DNA of 64,000 bases from positions 1 to 64,000 of the forward strand of contig JAMLJA010000019.1 of NCBI GenBank assembly GCA_023953905.1, read 5' to 3'. Source of the stretch: Rhizobiaceae bacterium (GTDB lineage: Bacteria > Pseudomonadota > Alphaproteobacteria > Rhizobiales > Rhizobiaceae). Positions 16,160 to 23,195 of this stretch are shown piece by piece. The notes under the pieces are model-generated. The model did no database searches. It was not told the origin of the DNA and saw nothing but the letters and a program-made list of their open reading frames with translations. The first letter of the stretch is position 1. Each line of letters starts with the position of its first letter. The translations under genes were made by a program, and so were the position numbers.

Positions 16160-17167
16160 ATGGCAAACATGACTTCAGCTGTTTCATTCCAGAAGGTCTC
16201 TCGTCATTTCGGCTCGGTTCGCGCCGTTGACGGCGTCGATCTCGACATACGGTCGGGCGAGTTCTTTGCCATGCTTGGGCCGTCGGGGTCTGGAAAGACG
16301 ACCTGTCTGCGGCTGATTGCGGGCTTCGAGCAGCCGACCGCAGGTCACATCGCGATTTTTGGGGAGAGTGCCGACGGCGTGCCGCCCTATCGGCGCAACG
16401 TCAACACCGTGTTTCAGGACTATGCGCTGTTCCCGCACCTCAACGTCCTGGACAATGTCGCCTACGGGCTGATGGTCAAGGGCGTTGCCAAGGCCGAGCG
16501 GATGTCCAAGGCCGAGGAGGCCCTGAAACTGGTTCAGTTGCCGGGATATGGCGGACGCCGACCCGGGCAGCTTTCGGGCGGTCAGCGCCAGCGTGTGGCG
16601 CTCGCGCGCGCTCTTGTGAACGAGCCCAAGGTGCTGCTGCTCGATGAGCCGCTCGGCGCGCTCGACCTGAAGCTGCGGGAGAACATGCAGGAAGAACTGA
16701 AGCTCCTGCAAAAGGCGCTCGGCATCACCTTCGTATTCGTGACGCATGATCAGGGTGAGGCGCTGTCCATGGCGGACCGCGTCGCGGTGTTCAACAATGG
16801 CCGCGTCGCGCAAATCGGCACGCCGGAAGAGATCTACCAGAAGCCGCAGACGCGTTTCGTGGCCGATTTCGTCGGCTCTTCCAATGTTCTGCCCCCTGAT
16901 TTCGTCAAACGCTATTCGGGCCAGAACCGTTGGGGCAGCCTGCGCCCCGAGGCGATCCGCATCACCCGCGCCACGAGCGGGGACGGTGTTCCTGCGCGCG
17001 TGTTGTCGCTTCACTATATGGGCGCCGCCACCCGTCTTGCTCTCGATGCGCAAGGCTTGCGGCTGAACGCAACCTTGCCGGCTGGCGCCGCGCTGCCGGA
17101 GCAGGGCGAAAGCGTGGTGCTGACCTTCAACAGGGAGAGCCTGCATGTGATGGAGGACGGCGCGTGA
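16160..17167 (+). CDS. ydcT: PotA/YdcT-like ABC transporter ATPase
   Basis: 335 residues. Walker A LGPSGSGKTT, Q-loop VFQDYALFPHL, signature QLSGGQRQRVALARAL, Walker B VLLLDEPLGALD and His switch FVTHDQGEA are intact. A C-terminal TOBE-type domain follows (LRPEAIRITRA). The start at 16160 or the ATG at 16169 are both possible; GAGAG precedes the first. It overlaps the next permease gene by a GTGA. It energises polyamine-type uptake together with the two permeases. Confidence 0.9.
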   Translation: MANMTSAVSFQKVSRHFGSVRAVDGVDLDIRSGEFFAMLGPSGSGKTTCLRLIAGFEQPTAGHIAIFGESADGVPPYRRNVNTVFQDYALFPHLNVLDNVAYGLMVKGVAKAERMSKAEEALKLVQLPGYGGRRPGQLSGGQRQRVALARALVNEPKVLLLDEPLGALDLKLRENMQEELKLLQKALGITFVFVTHDQGEALSMADRVAVFNNGRVAQIGTPEEIYQKPQTRFVADFVGSSNVLPPDFVKRYSGQNRWGSLRPEAIRITRATSGDGVPARVLSLHYMGAATRLALDAQGLRLNATLPAGAALPEQGESVVLTFNRESLHVMEDGA

Positions 17168-18129
17168 CGACGGCAGAGGCCACGCGTTCCAATCTCCCGA
17201 CGATCCTGCCGCCGAGCGGCGGCATACTGGGAGCGTTGTCGGATCTCTTCTGGCGCCGACCGACAGTGCTTCTGGTCGTCATGCTGCTGCCGCCTGTGCT
17301 CTGGCTCGGTGTTGTCTATCTCGGCTCCCTGCTTGCATTGCTCATCCAGAGCTTCTTTTCGATCGACGAATTCTCGGGATTGATAAATCGCGAGTTCACG
17401 CTGAAAACCTATGGCGAGCTTTTAAGGCCCGCCAATCTCGACATCATCGTGCGCACGGTGGTCATGGCAGCGCTGGTGACCTTGTCTTCGGCAGTCATTG
17501 CTTTTCCCATCGCCTATTTCGCCGCTCGCTACGCACGCGGGAAATGGAAAGCGCTCTTCTATCTCGGCGTGATGATGCCGCTCTGGTCCAGCTATCTCGT
17601 CAAGGTCTATGCATGGAAGCTCATCCTCGCCAAGGAAGGCATTCTGACCTGGCTCCTGAGCAAGTTGCATCTGACGGCATTGCTTGACGCGTGGCTGTCA
17701 CTGCCGGTCATTGGCGGTAACTCGCTGTCGGTGTCCTTCACAGGCACATTTATCGTCTTCGTCTATGTCTGGATGCCATTCATGATCCTGCCGATCCAGG
17801 CAGCCCTGGAGCGCGTTCCCGGCAATCTGATCGAGGCGTCTTCCGATCTTGGTGCAACGCCGCGTCAGACCTTCCGAAACGTGCTTTTTCCGCTCGCTTT
17901 ACCGGGCATCGTCGCAGGCTCCATCTTCACCTTCTCGCTGACGCTGGGCGACTACATTATCCCCCAGATCATCGGCACGTCCCGCCTGTTCATCGGTCAG
18001 GCTGTCTATGCCCATCAGGGAACGGCCGGCAATATTCCGCTGGCGGCGGCCTTTTCCGTGGTGCCAATCGTTGTCATGTGCCTCTATCTGTGGGGCGCCA
18101 AGCGCATGGGAGCGTTCGATGCGCTCTGA
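17164..18129 (+). CDS. ydcU: YdcU/PotB-like ABC permease
   Basis: 321 residues from the GTG at 17164, which overlaps the ATPase stop (GTGA). Six or so hydrophobic segments are visible, beginning with TVLLVVMLLPPVLWLGVVYLG. The EAA loop reads EASSDLGATPRQTFRNVLFP. Characteristic residues for the PotB branch include YVWMPFMILPIQAALE and GDYIIPQIIG. One half of the membrane channel with the next gene, which it overlaps by 11 bases. Confidence 0.9.
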   Translation: MTTAEATRSNLPTILPPSGGILGALSDLFWRRPTVLLVVMLLPPVLWLGVVYLGSLLALLIQSFFSIDEFSGLINREFTLKTYGELLRPANLDIIVRTVVMAALVTLSSAVIAFPIAYFAARYARGKWKALFYLGVMMPLWSSYLVKVYAWKLILAKEGILTWLLSKLHLTALLDAWLSLPVIGGNSLSVSFTGTFIVFVYVWMPFMILPIQAALERVPGNLIEASSDLGATPRQTFRNVLFPLALPGIVAGSIFTFSLTLGDYIIPQIIGTSRLFIGQAVYAHQGTAGNIPLAAAFSVVPIVVMCLYLWGAKRMGAFDAL

Positions 18130-18934
18130 TCCGAACGGCCGTGCGCCGCTGCCGCTGAAACTGGCCGCTGCGGCAGGCCTGCTCTTTCTCCACCTGCCCA
18201 TCCTGCTGATCTTCGTCTATGCGTTCACGACGGAGGAAAAGAGCTATCAATGGCCGCCGCCGGGTCTCACCCTGCAATGGTTTGCCGTGACCTGGAACAG
18301 GCCGGATGTCTGGCAGGCTCTACAGCTTTCGGTGCAGGTCGCGTCGATCGCAACGGCGATAGCGCTGGTGCTTGGAACGCTGTGCGCGGCAGCCATATCC
18401 AGCTCGAAATTCTTTGGCCGTGAGGCGATTTCGCTGCTCGTCATCCTGCCCATCGCGCTGCCGGGCATCATCACCGGCATCTCGCTGCGCTCGGCGTTCT
18501 CGCTGATGGAGATACCTTTCTCCACATGGACGATCATGCTCGGGCACGCCACCTTCTGCGTGGTCGTCGTGTACAACAATGCGGTGGCGCGATTCAGGCG
18601 TACTTCGGGTTCGATGATCGAGGCGTCGATGGATCTCGGAGCCAAAGGCTTACAGACGTTTCGCCACGTGGTCCTGCCGAATATCGGCACAGCACTTGTC
18701 GCCGGCGGCATGCTGGCATTCGCGCTGTCCTTTGACGAAGTCATCGTCACGACCTTTACGGCAGGCCAGCAGCAGACGTTGCCGATCTGGATGCTGGAGG
18801 AACTCATCCGGCCGCGACAGCGCCCGGTCACCAATGTCGTGGCCATGGTCGTCGTGCTCGTCACTCTGCTGCCGATCCTGGCAGCCTATTACCTCACACG
18901 CGACGGCGACCAGATCGCCGGATCGGGAAAATGA
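18119..18934 (+). CDS. ydcV: YdcV/PotC-like ABC permease
   Basis: 271 residues from the ATG at 18119, overlapping the end of the previous permease gene in another frame. First membrane segment LFLHLPILLIFVYAF; EAA loop EASMDLGAKGLQTFRHVVLP; the PotC-like FDEVIVTTFTAG segment is present. Second half of the channel. It ends 19 bases before the aldehyde dehydrogenase gene. Confidence 0.9.
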   Translation: MRSDPNGRAPLPLKLAAAAGLLFLHLPILLIFVYAFTTEEKSYQWPPPGLTLQWFAVTWNRPDVWQALQLSVQVASIATAIALVLGTLCAAAISSSKFFGREAISLLVILPIALPGIITGISLRSAFSLMEIPFSTWTIMLGHATFCVVVVYNNAVARFRRTSGSMIEASMDLGAKGLQTFRHVVLPNIGTALVAGGMLAFALSFDEVIVTTFTAGQQQTLPIWMLEELIRPRQRPVTNVVAMVVVLVTLLPILAAYYLTRDGDQIAGSGK

Positions 18935-18953
18935 ATGCCCAGGGAGCATCGCC

Positions 18954-20378
18954 ATGGATACTGAAATGCTGATTGGTTCGAAGTTCGAGGCCGGGACCGA
19001 GACTGAGGAAGCGATCCTCAATCCCAGGACGGGCGAAACGATCATGAACCTTCCCGAGGCCAGCCAGTCGCAGATCGAAGCGGCGGTCGCCGCCGCAGAA
19101 AAGGCCTTCGTCGGCTGGTCGCGCACCACGCCAGCCGAGCGCTCCGGCTATCTCTTGAAAATCGCCGACGCCATCGAAAAGAATGCCGCGGAGCTTGCCC
19201 GGCTGGAGGCGCTCAATTGCGGCAAGCCGATCAATGCCGTTATCAATGACGAGATCCCTGCAATCGTCGACTGTTATCGCTTCTTCGCGGGTGCCGTGCG
19301 GACGATGCCCGGAGCTGTGGCTGGCGAGTATCTCGCAGGTTTCACCTCCATGATCAGGCGCGATCCGATTGGCCTGGTCGCGTCGATCGCGCCATGGAAC
19401 TATCCACTGATGATGATGGCCTGGAAGCTCGCGCCGGCTATCGCGGGCGGCAACACCGTGGTGTTCAAACCATCGGAGCAGACGCCTCTGACCGCGCTCA
19501 AGCTTGGCCGGTTGCTTTCCGACATCCTGCCGGAGGGCGTGGTCAATATCGTGCTTGGCCGCGGTGAAAGCGTCGGCAATACGCTGATCAATCATCCGAA
19601 GATCAACATGATTTCCATCACCGGCGATGTCGCGACCGGCAAGAAGGTGCTGCAGGCGGCCGCGAAAAGCGTCAAGCGCACGCATCTTGAACTTGGCGGC
19701 AAGGCGCCGGTCATCGTTTTCGACGACGCCGATATCGACGCAGTCGTCTCTGGGCTCCGCGCGTTCGGCTATTACAATGCCGGTCAGGACTGCACCGCGG
19801 CCTGTCGCATCTATGCCGGCAAGAAGGTTTATGAAAAGCTGGTGGCGGATCTTTCGAGTGCCGTCTCGACAATCAGGTTCAATCAGGCTGACGACACCGA
19901 AAACGAGATCGGGCCTCTTATCTCCCGGCGCCAGCGGGACCGGGTCGCGTCGTTTGTCGAGCGCGCGGCGGAATTGAAGCATATCGAGATCACGACCGGC
20001 GGCAAGCCAGGCGAGGGCGGAGGGTTCTTTTACGAGCCGACCGTCGTTGCGGGAGCGTTGCAGGAAGACGAGATCGTGCGTCGTGAGGTCTTCGGACCGG
20101 TCGTCTCGGTCACGCGTTTCTCCGATGTCGACGAAGCGGTGACATGGGCGAACGACAGCGACTACGGTCTGGCCTCCTCGGTGTGGACCCGGGACGTGGG
20201 CCGCGCGATGGCAACCGCTTCGCGCCTCCAATATGGCTGCACATGGATCAACACGCATTTCATGCTGACCAACGAAATGCCGCATGGCGGTCTCAAGCAG
20301 TCGGGCTATGGCAAGGACATGTCTCTGTATGCGCTGGAGGACTACACGGCCGTCAGGCACGTCATGGTGGCGCACTGA
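18954..20378 (+). CDS. patD: Aldehyde dehydrogenase, gamma-aminobutyraldehyde dehydrogenase-like
   Basis: 474 residues from the ATG at 18954, with AGGGAG 8 bases upstream. It is a complete NAD(P)-dependent aldehyde dehydrogenase: IAPWNYPLMM, ITGDVATGKKV, catalytic Glu in HLELGGKAPVIV and catalytic Cys in NAGQDCTAACR. Length and the DCTAACR context fit PatD (YdcW), which oxidises 4-aminobutanal to GABA in putrescine degradation. Its place directly after ydcSTUV-like genes is the E. coli arrangement. Betaine aldehyde-type substrates are an alternative. Confidence 0.85.
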   Translation: MDTEMLIGSKFEAGTETEEAILNPRTGETIMNLPEASQSQIEAAVAAAEKAFVGWSRTTPAERSGYLLKIADAIEKNAAELARLEALNCGKPINAVINDEIPAIVDCYRFFAGAVRTMPGAVAGEYLAGFTSMIRRDPIGLVASIAPWNYPLMMMAWKLAPAIAGGNTVVFKPSEQTPLTALKLGRLLSDILPEGVVNIVLGRGESVGNTLINHPKINMISITGDVATGKKVLQAAAKSVKRTHLELGGKAPVIVFDDADIDAVVSGLRAFGYYNAGQDCTAACRIYAGKKVYEKLVADLSSAVSTIRFNQADDTENEIGPLISRRQRDRVASFVERAAELKHIEITTGGKPGEGGGFFYEPTVVAGALQEDEIVRREVFGPVVSVTRFSDVDEAVTWANDSDYGLASSVWTRDVGRAMATASRLQYGCTWINTHFMLTNEMPHGGLKQSGYGKDMSLYALEDYTAVRHVMVAH

Positions 20379-20423
20379 TCGAACGACCTTGAGCGAGCAT
20401 CCGGCTTGCGGCAACCGCTGAAA

Positions 20424-20452
20424 CCTGCAATCTGGTAGGACCAGATTGCAGG
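20424..20452. promoter_or_regulatory. 13-base perfect inverted repeat overlapping a ribosome binding site
   Basis: Arms CCTGCAATCTGGT and ACCAGATTGCAGG are perfectly complementary around a 3-base loop AGG. The last two bases of the repeat are the first G residues of the GGGAGGG that serves the GTG start at 20464. As RNA it would form a very stable stem next to the Shine-Dalgarno; as DNA it is a possible operator. It may also end transcripts coming from the aldehyde dehydrogenase gene. Confidence 0.5.
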
Positions 20453-20463
20453 GAGGGCGGACT

Positions 20464-21318
20464 GTGAAAATTGGCTTCAACATGTTCCTGTGGACGACAA
20501 ACGTCACGAGGGACCACGAAAACCTTCTGCGCGACATCAAGGCCACTGGCTACGATGGCGTCGAGATTCCGATCTTTGACGGCATGCCGGACGACTACAA
20601 ACGTCTGGGCGAGATGCTGGACGAGATCGGTCTGGAGCGCACCGCCGTGACGGCGATGGGCGATCCGGCGATGAACCTGATCGGCGATGATGCCGCGCGC
20701 AAGGCGGGCATCGCCTACATGAAATGGGCGCTGGATTGTACTGCCGCACTTGGCGCGGACAGGATCATGGGCCCGATGCACTCCACACTGGGTCATTTCA
20801 GCGGCGTGGGTCCGTCTGCAGCCGAGAAGGAGCGCTCGATCTCCTCGCAAAGGGCTATTGGCGATCATGCTGCAACGCGCGGGGTGAGGGTAGGTCTTGA
20901 GGCGCTCAATCGCTTCGAGTGCTACCTCCTCAACACGATGGCCGACCTGGCCGAGCACATCGACGCGATCGGCCACCCTAACATAAAGGGCATGTACGAC
21001 ACGTTTCACGCCAATATCGAAGAGGCGGACCCGATTGGCGCCTATGCGAAACATGTGAACACGTTCATCCATATTCACATCTCGGAAAACGACAGGGGCG
21101 TTCCCGGTCGCGGCCACATCCCGTGGGCGGAAACCTTCGCGGCCATTCGCCAGAGTGGATATGACGACTGGCTGACAATCGAGGCGTTTGGTCGCGGGTT
21201 GAAGGATCTGGCTGCGGCGACGAAGGTATGGCGCGACTTCGCTGAAAGCCCTGAAGCCGTCTATCGCGAAGGATTTGCTCATATTCGCGATGGCTGGGCG
21301 AAGGCTGCCGTAGCGTGA
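20464..21318 (+). CDS. Sugar epimerase/isomerase of the D-tagatose 3-epimerase type
   Basis: 284 residues from the GTG at 20464 (good GGGAGGG 6 bases upstream; an ATG 18 bases earlier would lie inside the hairpin). AP-endonuclease-2 TIM barrel. The four metal ligands of tagatose/psicose 3-epimerases are all present: Glu146 (LEALNRFE), Asp179 (YDTFHANIEE), His205 (FIHIHISEND) and Glu240 (TIEAFG). The family moves keto or hydroxyl groups at C3 of ketoses or related compounds. It follows the polyamine operon but is separated by a hairpin, so it may be its own unit. Substrate unknown. Confidence 0.83.
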   Translation: MKIGFNMFLWTTNVTRDHENLLRDIKATGYDGVEIPIFDGMPDDYKRLGEMLDEIGLERTAVTAMGDPAMNLIGDDAARKAGIAYMKWALDCTAALGADRIMGPMHSTLGHFSGVGPSAAEKERSISSQRAIGDHAATRGVRVGLEALNRFECYLLNTMADLAEHIDAIGHPNIKGMYDTFHANIEEADPIGAYAKHVNTFIHIHISENDRGVPGRGHIPWAETFAAIRQSGYDDWLTIEAFGRGLKDLAAATKVWRDFAESPEAVYREGFAHIRDGWAKAAVA

Positions 21319-21373
21319 GGTTACCTCAATGGTACCAAGTCACCTTCAGGTGTCTTCTTGATGCATGCTCTTT

Positions 21374-21406
21374 CGGTCGATATGTGAAATCTCCGCATAT
21401 GGACCG
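21374..21406. promoter_or_regulatory. Inverted repeat before the FMN reductase gene
   Basis: CGGTCGATATG (21374-21384) and CATATGGACCG (21396-21406) are complementary at 10 of 11 positions with an 11-base spacer. The right arm ends 10 bases before the ATG at 21417. ATATG-N11-CATAT also has the T-N11-A layout of LysR-type sites. Operator or leader hairpin; no direct evidence of which. Confidence 0.4.
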
Positions 21407-21416
21407 AGATTGAGAC

Positions 21417-21983
21417 ATGACATTGAAGCTTCACACGATTATCTGCAGCACCCGTCCGGGTCGCGTCGGTCCCAAAGTGGGCGAATGGTTTCATGGCGTT
21501 GCTGCCGCGCATGGCGAGTTTGAGACGAAACTCGTTGATCTGGCTGATTTCAACCTGCCGATCTTCGATGAACCCAAGCATCCGCTGATGCAGCAATATC
21601 AGCATGAGCACACGAAGAAATGGGCCGCCAGCGTCGCATCTGCAGACGCTTTTGCCTTTGTAATGCCGGAATACGACTACTTTCCTCCGGCCTCCATGGT
21701 CAACGCGATCCAGTTCGTCGCACGTGAATGGCACTACAAGCCGGTGACACTCGTCAGCTATGGCGGTATTTCGGGCGGCTTGCGGTCCGCGCAGGCTGCA
21801 AAGCTGCTGATTACCGGCGTCAAGATGATGCCGATCGCGGAATCGGTACCCATTCCGATGGTCGCGCAATATCTGGGAGACGATGGTGTGTTCCGTCCGA
21901 CCCAGATCATCGAGGACGGTGCACGGCTCGCGCTTGGCGAGCTTCATAAATGGGCCGCTGCCCTGAAGCCTATTCGCGGCTAG
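21417..21983 (+). CDS. NADPH-dependent FMN reductase family protein
   Basis: 188 residues, flavodoxin-like fold. The FMN phosphate loop TIICSTRPGRVG is at the N-terminus and the PEYDYFPPASMVNAIQF segment corresponds to the PEYN motif of the family; SYGGISGGLRSAQ also fits. These cytosolic enzymes reduce FMN, quinones or azo compounds. Only a weak GAG ribosome site is seen before the start. It is last of the rightward genes before the convergent fds operon. Confidence 0.87.
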   Translation: MTLKLHTIICSTRPGRVGPKVGEWFHGVAAAHGEFETKLVDLADFNLPIFDEPKHPLMQQYQHEHTKKWAASVASADAFAFVMPEYDYFPPASMVNAIQFVAREWHYKPVTLVSYGGISGGLRSAQAAKLLITGVKMMPIAESVPIPMVAQYLGDDGVFRPTQIIEDGARLALGELHKWAAALKPIRG

Positions 21984-22010
21984 CTTCGCAAAGGTGGTGT
22001 CGCCTCGCGG

Positions 22011-22361
22011 TCAGCCCTGCGAGGCGGCAATATTGGATTTGGCCTCACCGGCTGCCGTACCTTCGCCACCAGGCGCGCCGGCATTCGCCTGCTCGGCACT
22101 GGCAATCGACGGCGGTGCGTCAGGCCGTCTTATGCCCGCCGCCGCTTCCCGGACAATCGGCAGAAACTCTTCGCCATCCGCATCGAATACTTCGAAGAAG
22201 TGTCGCCGCATGCGGGGTTCCCAGAACTTGTTGATATGTTCGGCCACCCCCGCCACCCCTTCCTCGTGAGGCTTGGACAGGAAGAACGTTCCAATCTGGT
22301 TTGCCATCCTGACGATCTTGGCAAGGCCGCTGGCCGCCGGGTTGTCCTCGTCATGCGACAT
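22011..22361 (-). CDS. fdsD: Formate dehydrogenase delta subunit
   Basis: 116 residues from the ATG at 22361, which has AGGGAGG upstream and overlaps the end of fdhD by 11 bases. The core LAKIVRMANQIGTFFLSK, GVAEHINKFWEPRMRRHFFE is the FdsD family signature. FdsD assists assembly of the soluble NAD-dependent formate dehydrogenase. The family is usually 70-80 residues; here a Gly/Ala-rich tail of about 35 residues (APGGEGTAAGEAKSNIAASQG region) is added. Last gene of the fds operon. Confidence 0.88.
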   Translation of the reverse strand: MSHDEDNPAASGLAKIVRMANQIGTFFLSKPHEEGVAGVAEHINKFWEPRMRRHFFEVFDADGEEFLPIVREAAAGIRRPDAPPSIASAEQANAGAPGGEGTAAGEAKSNIAASQG

Positions 22362-23187
22362 GGCGTTTGCCTCCCTGAACTGGTGCCGCGTCCTGTACGC
22401 GATGTGAATGGGTGAAAACATCGAACTCGTCGCCGCGCACCAGTGCGATCAGCGTCATGCCGGCCTCATCCGCGGTACGAATGGCGAGCGCGGTGGGAGC
22501 GGATACGGCGATGATGAACGACGCACCGATTGCCGCCGTCTTCTGAACCATCTCGACCGAAACACGGCTGGTCACGACCACCGCTCCGTCAGCGCCAGTG
22601 ACGCGCGCACGTGCCAATGCGCCCGCCAGCTTGTCGAGTGCATTGTGCCTGCCAACATCCTCGCGAGCCGCGACAACGCCCTTGCCGGGAATGAAAAAGC
22701 CTGCCGCGTGAACAGCGCCCGTGGCGGCATGCATGGGCTGCTCGGCCGAAAGCATCCGAACAGCGTCAGCGATGTTGCACGGCGTGAGCGTCAGGCCGCG
22801 AGCTTCCACTGGGGCGACGCTCCGCATCGCTTCCTCGATGGATTCGATGCCGCAAAGCCCGCACCCGACAGGTCCGGCGAGGCGCCGTCGTCGCGCCTCG
22901 AAACGCGTGTTGGCTATGTCCTTGAGCCGGATCTGGATGTCGATGCCCGCACCATGATCTTCGACATCAAACCCCTCGATCTCGTCCGGCGAGGCGACAA
23001 TGCCCTCGGTAAGCGAGAAGCCCAGCGCAAAATCCTCGAAATTCGCCGGTGACGCCATCATGACGGCATGGGTGGTGCCGCCATAGGAAAGCGCGATAGG
23101 CGTTTCTTCCGGCACCATGCGTTCGGCATTCGCGTCGCCCGAATCCCGATGCGCGAGACGAGAGACGGAGGCGATCGTCTTCGGCAA
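22351..23187 (-). CDS. fdhD: Formate dehydrogenase accessory sulfurtransferase FdhD
   Basis: 278 residues. FdhD transfers sulfur from cysteine desulfurase to the molybdenum cofactor, giving formate dehydrogenase its sulfido ligand. The conserved CxxC is seen in PVGCGLCGIESI, and the family segments EDFALGFSLTEGI, GAVHAAGFF, REDVGRHNALDKL and VVTSRVSVEMVQKTA are present. It starts 8 bases after the fdsA stop and overlaps fdsD. Required partner of FdsA. Confidence 0.93.
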   Translation of the reverse strand: MPKTIASVSRLAHRDSGDANAERMVPEETPIALSYGGTTHAVMMASPANFEDFALGFSLTEGIVASPDEIEGFDVEDHGAGIDIQIRLKDIANTRFEARRRRLAGPVGCGLCGIESIEEAMRSVAPVEARGLTLTPCNIADAVRMLSAEQPMHAATGAVHAAGFFIPGKGVVAAREDVGRHNALDKLAGALARARVTGADGAVVVTSRVSVEMVQKTAAIGASFIIAVSAPTALAIRTADEAGMTLIALVRGDEFDVFTHSHRVQDAAPVQGGKRHVA

Positions 23188-23195
23188 AGGCTCGC

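Noticed and set aside
15984..16172. 62-codon frame in the gap between ydcS-like and ydcT-like genes
   Set aside because: No ribosome site, no similarity and it runs into the ATPase start; the region is better read as non-coding.
18894..20546. 550-codon frame on the minus strand opposite the aldehyde dehydrogenase
   Set aside because: Fully antisense to patD, no family similarity, composition of a shadow frame.
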